This document shows positions 5,549 to 9,469 of a stretch of DNA of 9,469 nucleotides, piece by piece. Positions within the stretch are counted from its first letter, which is position 1. The number at the start of each line of letters is the position of its first letter. Source of the stretch: Smithella sp. ME-1 (GTDB lineage Bacteria > Desulfobacterota > Syntrophia > Syntrophales > Smithellaceae); the NCBI GenBank assembly GCA_000495415.1, contig AWGX01000802.1:1-9469 (forward strand). Reading direction: 5' to 3'. Below the pieces are notes generated by a model that saw only the letters and a program-made list of their open reading frames with translations, made no database searches and was not told where the DNA came from. Position numbers and translations under genes: made by a program.

Positions 5549-6933
5549 TGAATATTTATGACACGGTGATAATAGGTGCGGGTATGTCTGGTCTGGCAGC
5601 CGGAATCAGACTGGCGATGTTTGATCAAAAAGTATGTATTCTGGAAAGACATAACGTACCCGGGGGGCTTAACTCCTATTATGAACGTAAAGGAAGAAAG
5701 CTGGATGTTGGACTTCATGCCATGACCAATTTTGCCTGTCGGGGTGAAAGGGGACGGCCACTGACCAAATTGCTCAAGCAGTTAAGAATACCTTATGAAA
5801 AACTGGAGTTATCACAACAGAATTTTTCCAAAATTTCATTTCCCGGCAATTGTATATCTTTTTCCAACGCCCCGCAGTTACTAATAGCGGAAATCGAAAG
5901 AGACTTTCCTCAACAAAAAGATAATTTTGCAAGGCTCATTGAACTGGTTAAAGATTTTGACGATGTTAACTTGAATAATAAACAGCAGAGTGCTAAAAAA
6001 AAAGTCAGGGGAATTATTTCTGATGAACATTTGCTGGAAATGATTTTCTGTCCTTTGTTGATTTATGGAAGCGCCTGGGAAAATGACATGGATTTTTCCC
6101 AATTCGTCATCATGTTTAAAAGCATTTACCTGGAAGGTTTCAGCCGTCCTAAGAATGGAGTACGCACCGTCATAAATCTTCTACTTGAAAAATTTAAGCA
6201 ACTCGGTGGAGAATTGCGTCTGGGAACCGGTGTGAAGACGATAAATGTTGAAAACGGCTCGGTTACCGGCGTGACACTGGATTCCGGAGAAAAAATTCAG
6301 TCTACAAAGATTTTGTCGTCAATCGGTCTGCCGGAAACAATGAACATTGTTTCCGGGGGGAGTGAATCTACTGCTATAGGTAGCATGAGTTTTACAGAGA
6401 CGATTTTATTTTTTGATAAAAAACCGGGTGATAATGGAATCAAAGAAACCATTATATTTTGCAACGACAATGACAAATATGACTATAAACAACCGCAAAC
6501 TCTTTGTGATTACCGCAGTGCCGTAATTTGTTTTCCTAATAATTTTGGTTGTGACGACTATGAGGAAGGAATAATTCGTGTCACATTTATCGCCAATTTT
6601 GAAAAATGGAATGAATTGGATAGAAAAACTTATCTTAAAAGCAAGCAGGAAGTATATAATGAAGCGATGACATTGATTACCAGACTATTTCCTGATTTTC
6701 AGGCCAACTTGCTTTATCATGACGTTTTTACGCCTATGACTATCATGCGTTACACAGGTCATTTTAAAGGAGCTGTCTATGGCAGCACGCAAAAAGCCAG
6801 AGACGGCAGAACCGGCATTAAAAATCTTTTTATCTGCGGCACCGATCAGGGCTTTTTGGGGATAGTAGGAGCTATGTTGAGTGGCATTTCGATGGCAAAT
6901 CTTCATTGCCTGATGAATGGAGAGAAAGCATGA
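5548..6933 (+). CDS. Phytoene-desaturase-like FAD-dependent oxidoreductase
   Basis: The 461-residue product is a CrtI-type flavoprotein. The dinucleotide-binding loop VIIGAGMSGLAAG is at 7-19, followed by the ERH..PGGLNS region (33-43) and RKLDVGLHAM (50-59), which is like the second FAD contact of the family. The C-terminal FAD motif is LFICGTDQGFLGIVGAMLSG (427-446). It is slightly shorter than carotenoid desaturases (about 490 residues), and no carotenoid gene lies nearby. Placed between an ACP gene and oleA, it is more likely to desaturate, saturate or isomerise a polyene acyl chain than a carotenoid; this is inference. No ribosome-binding site is visible before its ATG, so translation probably depends on coupling to the ACP gene (TAATG). 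It ends in ATGA with oleA. Similar phytoene-desaturase-like genes next to FabF and ACP genes have been discussed as candidates for ladderane lipid synthesis in anammox bacteria. Confidence 0.8.
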   Translation: MNIYDTVIIGAGMSGLAAGIRLAMFDQKVCILERHNVPGGLNSYYERKGRKLDVGLHAMTNFACRGERGRPLTKLLKQLRIPYEKLELSQQNFSKISFPGNCISFSNAPQLLIAEIERDFPQQKDNFARLIELVKDFDDVNLNNKQQSAKKKVRGIISDEHLLEMIFCPLLIYGSAWENDMDFSQFVIMFKSIYLEGFSRPKNGVRTVINLLLEKFKQLGGELRLGTGVKTINVENGSVTGVTLDSGEKIQSTKILSSIGLPETMNIVSGGSESTAIGSMSFTETILFFDKKPGDNGIKETIIFCNDNDKYDYKQPQTLCDYRSAVICFPNNFGCDDYEEGIIRVTFIANFEKWNELDRKTYLKSKQEVYNEAMTLITRLFPDFQANLLYHDVFTPMTIMRYTGHFKGAVYGSTQKARDGRTGIKNLFICGTDQGFLGIVGAMLSGISMANLHCLMNGEKA

Positions 6934-7961
6934 AATTTAAAAACGTCGTTATTTCTTCGTTTGCTTATTATCTTCCCGAGCAAATAATGACTTCAGAGGA
7001 AATCGAAAACAGGCTTGCCTCCGTGTATAAACGGCTCAAACTTCCGGCGGGAAGAATAGAATTGATGACCGGAATCAAAGAAAGACGTTTTTGGCCTCCG
7101 GGAACAAGGCCCAGTGACTTATCCGCTCAGGCAGCCAGAAATTTATTTGAAAAAAATACTGTTAAACCGGAAAATATTGACCTTTTAATACATGCCTCTG
7201 TCTGTCGTGATTTTCTTGAACCTCCAACATCATCAATCGTTCACCATAACCTGGGGCTGCGACCGGAAACAATATTTTTTGACCTGTCCAATGCTTGTCT
7301 TGGTGTGATGAGTTCCATTGTTGTTGCCGCCAATATGATCGAAAACAATTTTATTAAGCATGCTCTTATCGTATCCGGTGAGAATGGCAGTCCGCTGCTG
7401 TTTCAGACAATTGAACGGTTGTTACAGGATGATGGTCTGACAAGAAAGGGTATAAAAAAGTACATCGCTAATTTAACAATTGGTTCTGCCGCTGTCGCCT
7501 ATACTGTCTCGCATAAAGATTGTGTTCCTGACGGTCATTTGCTGTTGGGTGGAGCATCTCTTGCCGATTCTTCTGCCAATGTTCTTTGCCACGGCGATGG
7601 TAATACATCGTCGCTGATGATGGAAACCGATTCCGAGGAACTGATGCAATCCGGTGTTGCTCTGGCTAAAAAAACATGGGAAGAAACAAAACGTGAACTT
7701 GAATGGACCAACGAAGATGTTGATTGTTTTATCGGTCATCAGGTTGGTGTGGCACATGAAACTCTTTTAAAACAGACGTTAAAACTCGATAATTGTCCAA
7801 CCTTTACAACTTATGGATATCTGGGGAACACCGGTGCGTCGGCCCTGCCCATTACACTTAATCTTTTTGAGGAACAAAAAGGTATTGCCAGGGGAAGCAA
7901 TGTCGGTTTGCTGGGCATCGGTTCAGGCCTTAATTCGATAATGCTGGGGGTAAAGTGGTAA
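6930..7961 (+). CDS. oleA: OleA, head-to-head acyl condensing thiolase-fold enzyme
   Basis: OleA joins two fatty-acyl thioesters head to head to give a 2-alkyl-3-ketoacid, the first step of long-chain olefin synthesis. From the ATG at 6930 the protein has 343 residues. All four residues known to matter in OleA are in place: E97 in FLEPPTSS (the glutamate that sets OleA apart from FabH), C123 in SNACLG, H270 in GHQVG and N300 in GYLGNTGAS. I chose ATG 6930 over the in-frame TTG at 6906 because GGAGAG (6919-6924) sits 5 bases before it, it makes the usual ATGA overlap with the preceding stop, and MKFKNVVISSFAYYLPE is a normal start for the family. It overlaps oleB by 7 bases. It may take acyl-CoA or the product of the operon's own ACP. 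If no OleB/C/D acted, the product would decarboxylate to a ketone. Confidence 0.9.
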   Translation: MKFKNVVISSFAYYLPEQIMTSEEIENRLASVYKRLKLPAGRIELMTGIKERRFWPPGTRPSDLSAQAARNLFEKNTVKPENIDLLIHASVCRDFLEPPTSSIVHHNLGLRPETIFFDLSNACLGVMSSIVVAANMIENNFIKHALIVSGENGSPLLFQTIERLLQDDGLTRKGIKKYIANLTIGSAAVAYTVSHKDCVPDGHLLLGGASLADSSANVLCHGDGNTSSLMMETDSEELMQSGVALAKKTWEETKRELEWTNEDVDCFIGHQVGVAHETLLKQTLKLDNCPTFTTYGYLGNTGASALPITLNLFEEQKGIARGSNVGLLGIGSGLNSIMLGVKW

Positions 7962-8815
7962 GACCGGACTGGTTAAATAAATTATATCCCTTCAAGTCAA
8001 ATTTTCTTAAACTGAAAAGTAACTTCTCCATGCACTATGTCGATGAGGGTCAGGGCATGCCGATAATAATGCTTCATGGTAATCCTACATGGTCCTTTTA
8101 TTACAGAAATTTGATTGCCGCATTTTCTTCCTCCCACAGAGTAGTTGTTCCTGATCATATCGGCTGCGGTCTTTCCGATAAACCACAGGATTATGAATAT
8201 ACGTTAAAACAGCATATTGATAATCTGGAAACGCTTGTTTCGTACTTGGGGCTAAAAGATTTTGTTCTGATTGTTCATGACTGGGGCGGGCCTATCGGGT
8301 TCGGGCTTTTAGAGCGGCATCCGAGTTTAGTCAAAAAAATAGTTATTTTTAATACGGCGGCCTACATTTCCAAAGTAATCGCTTTCCGGATAAATATCTG
8401 CCGCATTCCGATTTTGGCCGAGCAGATAATTCGCCGGCTGAACGGATTCGCGCTTACCGCTACTTACATGGCGGTGGCCAAAAAAATGCCACCGGAAATA
8501 AGAAAAGGATATCTTTACCCTTATGACAATTATAATAATCGCGTTGCCATAGCGCGATTTGTCGCCGATATCCCCATGAATCCCAGACATTGCAGTTATC
8601 AGACATTAAATAACGTAGAGCTATCGCTTTCTAAACACCATTGTCCGTGTCTTATTCTCTGGGGAAAACGTGATTTCTGTTTTCACGATTATTTTCTAAA
8701 TCGTTGGATGGAAATATATCCTCACGCTACAGTAAAAACATTTGAATCAGCCGGGCATTATGTGCTGGAAGATGCGGGTGAGGAAATAATTAAAGAATTA
8801 AAAAAGTTTCTGTAA
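7955..8815 (+). CDS. oleB: OleB, beta-lactone decarboxylase (alpha/beta hydrolase)
   Basis: The 286-residue protein resembles haloalkane dehalogenases, the family OleB belongs to. In the ole pathway OleB removes CO2 from the beta-lactone made by OleC, giving the cis olefin. Key parts: HGNPTWS (41-47) with the oxyanion and halide-site Asn43, nucleophile D109 in HDWGGPIG, D240 in WGKRDFCF as the likely charge-relay acid, and H268 in AGHYVLED. The GTG at 7955 gives a normal N-terminus, and a G-rich stretch at 7945-7950 may bind the ribosome; it overlaps the oleA stop by 7 bases. Position between oleA and oleC makes OleB far more likely than a true dehalogenase. OleB and OleC are fused in many actinobacteria; here they are separate genes, as in many Gram-negative bacteria. 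OleBCD form a large assembly in studied species, probably cytoplasmic. Confidence 0.88.
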   Translation: MVRPDWLNKLYPFKSNFLKLKSNFSMHYVDEGQGMPIIMLHGNPTWSFYYRNLIAAFSSSHRVVVPDHIGCGLSDKPQDYEYTLKQHIDNLETLVSYLGLKDFVLIVHDWGGPIGFGLLERHPSLVKKIVIFNTAAYISKVIAFRINICRIPILAEQIIRRLNGFALTATYMAVAKKMPPEIRKGYLYPYDNYNNRVAIARFVADIPMNPRHCSYQTLNNVELSLSKHHCPCLILWGKRDFCFHDYFLNRWMEIYPHATVKTFESAGHYVLEDAGEEIIKELKKFL

Positions 8816-8865
8816 TTTGTTTTATAGCGACATTAAAAAATAATTACGGTGAGAAACTGTCAATC

Positions 8866-9469
8866 ATGAATATCGCTGATCGTTTTACACAGATAGCCCG
8901 CACACATCAGCAAAAAATTGCAGTAAAATTTCCCCGTCGGGCGGGCAATAAGTATAACTATGATGTCATCACTTTTGGGGAATTAGAATCTTTGGTTGAC
9001 AAGTATGCCAACGGCCTTTCCCAAATCGGATTTAGCCGTGGAAGTAAAACTCTTCTTTTTGTCAGGCCGTCATTACAATTTCCCGCTCTGGTTTTTGCAC
9101 TTTTCAAATTGGGAGTAATACCGGTATTGATTGATCCCGGTATGGGCAGAAAAAATCTTCTGGCTGCAATTGAAGAAGTAGCACCTGAAGGATTGATTGC
9201 GGAACCGGAAGTGCACTTTTTAAGTTTGCTTTTCGGCAAGTCCTTTAAATCTGTTAAATTCAAAGTATCAACCAAATGGCCCCAAATAGGGAATTGCGTC
9301 CCTCTGGTTCATCTAGAGAGTTGTGATGCAACTTTTGTTAGCGAGCAGCTGGAACCGGATGAAATGGCGGCGATTCTTTTTACTTCGGGCGGAACAGGAC
9401 GCCCGAAGGGAGTTGTCTATACGCATAAAATTTATACTGAGCAAACGCGTCTTCTTCAGGAACTTTTTG
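8866..9469 (+). CDS. oleC: OleC, beta-lactone synthetase (AMP-forming), N-terminal part only
   Basis: The reading frame runs open from ATG 8866 to the window end: 201 codons and one extra base, against a usual family length of roughly 550 residues. OleC uses ATP to close the 2-alkyl-3-hydroxy acid into a beta-lactone. The N-terminus MNIADRFTQIARTHQQKIAV is typical of the OleC/acyl-CoA-synthetase fold. IDPGMGRKNL with the following AIEEVAPEG is a stretch I associate with OleC. The ATP-binding loop LFTSGGTGRPKGVVYTHK is near residues 169-186. The loop reads SGGTG where most relatives have SGSTG, a mild change. It starts 51 bases after oleB with only a weak ribosome-binding site (GGTGAG, 8848-8853). 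The NAD(P)H-dependent reductase OleD, which acts before OleC, is not in the window and should follow downstream. The adenylation domain's C-terminal part is beyond the edge. Confidence 0.87.
   Translation, partial: MNIADRFTQIARTHQQKIAVKFPRRAGNKYNYDVITFGELESLVDKYANGLSQIGFSRGSKTLLFVRPSLQFPALVFALFKLGVIPVLIDPGMGRKNLLAAIEEVAPEGLIAEPEVHFLSLLFGKSFKSVKFKVSTKWPQIGNCVPLVHLESCDATFVSEQLEPDEMAAILFTSGGTGRPKGVVYTHKIYTEQTRLLQELF

Noticed and set aside
6906..6929. Eight-codon N-terminal extension of OleA from TTG 6906
   Set aside because: ATG 6930 has a good ribosome-binding site, an ATGA overlap with the preceding stop and a family-typical start; the extension (PDEWRES) looks like read-through of the end of the preceding gene's coding region.
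5548..6933. Carotenoid (phytoene) desaturase
   Set aside because: CrtI-type FAD motifs are present, but there is no phytoene synthase or other carotenoid gene in the window and the gene is coupled to an ACP and oleA.
7955..8815. Haloalkane dehalogenase function for the alpha/beta hydrolase
   Set aside because: The motifs are shared with dehalogenases, but its place between oleA and oleC with a 7-base overlap fits OleB, which belongs to the same family.
1..9469. CRISPR arrays, tRNA or rRNA genes, insertion sequences with transposase
   Set aside because: I saw no regularly spaced direct repeats, no cloverleaf-like sequence with conserved tRNA boxes, and no transposase-like reading frame.

Overview
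The window reads as a stretch of a strictly anaerobic bacterial genome. My best guess is a Desulfobacterota (deltaproteobacterial, syntroph or sulfate-reducer type) lineage, possibly an uncultured one. The guess rests on an Hdr/Flx-type electron-transfer module with many iron-sulfur motifs and on an ole (long-chain olefin) gene set; no 16S gene or other phylogenetic marker is present. All supported genes are on the + strand.

Region 1 (99-3471) is a four-gene redox module. It encodes an MvhD-like [2Fe-2S] protein (FlxD-like), two proteins each carrying a pair of 4Fe-4S motifs (FlxC- and FlxB-like, the latter of the AsrA/HydB type), and an FAD/NAD(P)-binding reductase with a C-terminal Cys cluster (FlxA-like, of the AsrB/HydG type). 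Known FlxABCD proteins pass electrons from NAD(P)H to heterodisulfide reductase HdrABC, probably by flavin-based electron bifurcation. hdr genes are expected just upstream of base 1 but are not in the window. Two copies of a GC-rich palindromic repeat lie before flxD (up to about 77) and between flxB and flxA (about 2474-2582).

Region 2 (3472-4022) is a 551-base AT-rich intergenic region. It holds a perfect 14-bp inverted repeat, a very good sigma70-type promoter (TTGACA, 17 bp, TATAAG), and then a leader of about 360 nt. The leader contains a possible 39-codon small ORF and a set of mutually exclusive hairpins before T-runs, which resembles an attenuator (speculative).

Region 3 (4023 to the end) is a tightly packed lipid or hydrocarbon operon: FabF-like ketosynthase, acyl carrier protein, phytoene-desaturase-like flavoprotein, OleA, OleB and the first two thirds or less of the front half of OleC, which runs off the window. 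OleA, OleB and OleC with OleD (presumably downstream) make long-chain internal olefins by head-to-head condensation of two acyl chains. The unusual part is the dedicated ketosynthase, ACP and FAD oxidoreductase, fused to the ole genes by stop/start overlaps. This suggests a pathway that builds and desaturates (or otherwise modifies) its own acyl chain before head-to-head joining. The product is unknown; a polyunsaturated long-chain hydrocarbon or ketone is the simplest guess. Hand counts of sampled lines give about 50% GC for region 1 and about 40% for region 3, so the two operons may have different histories.
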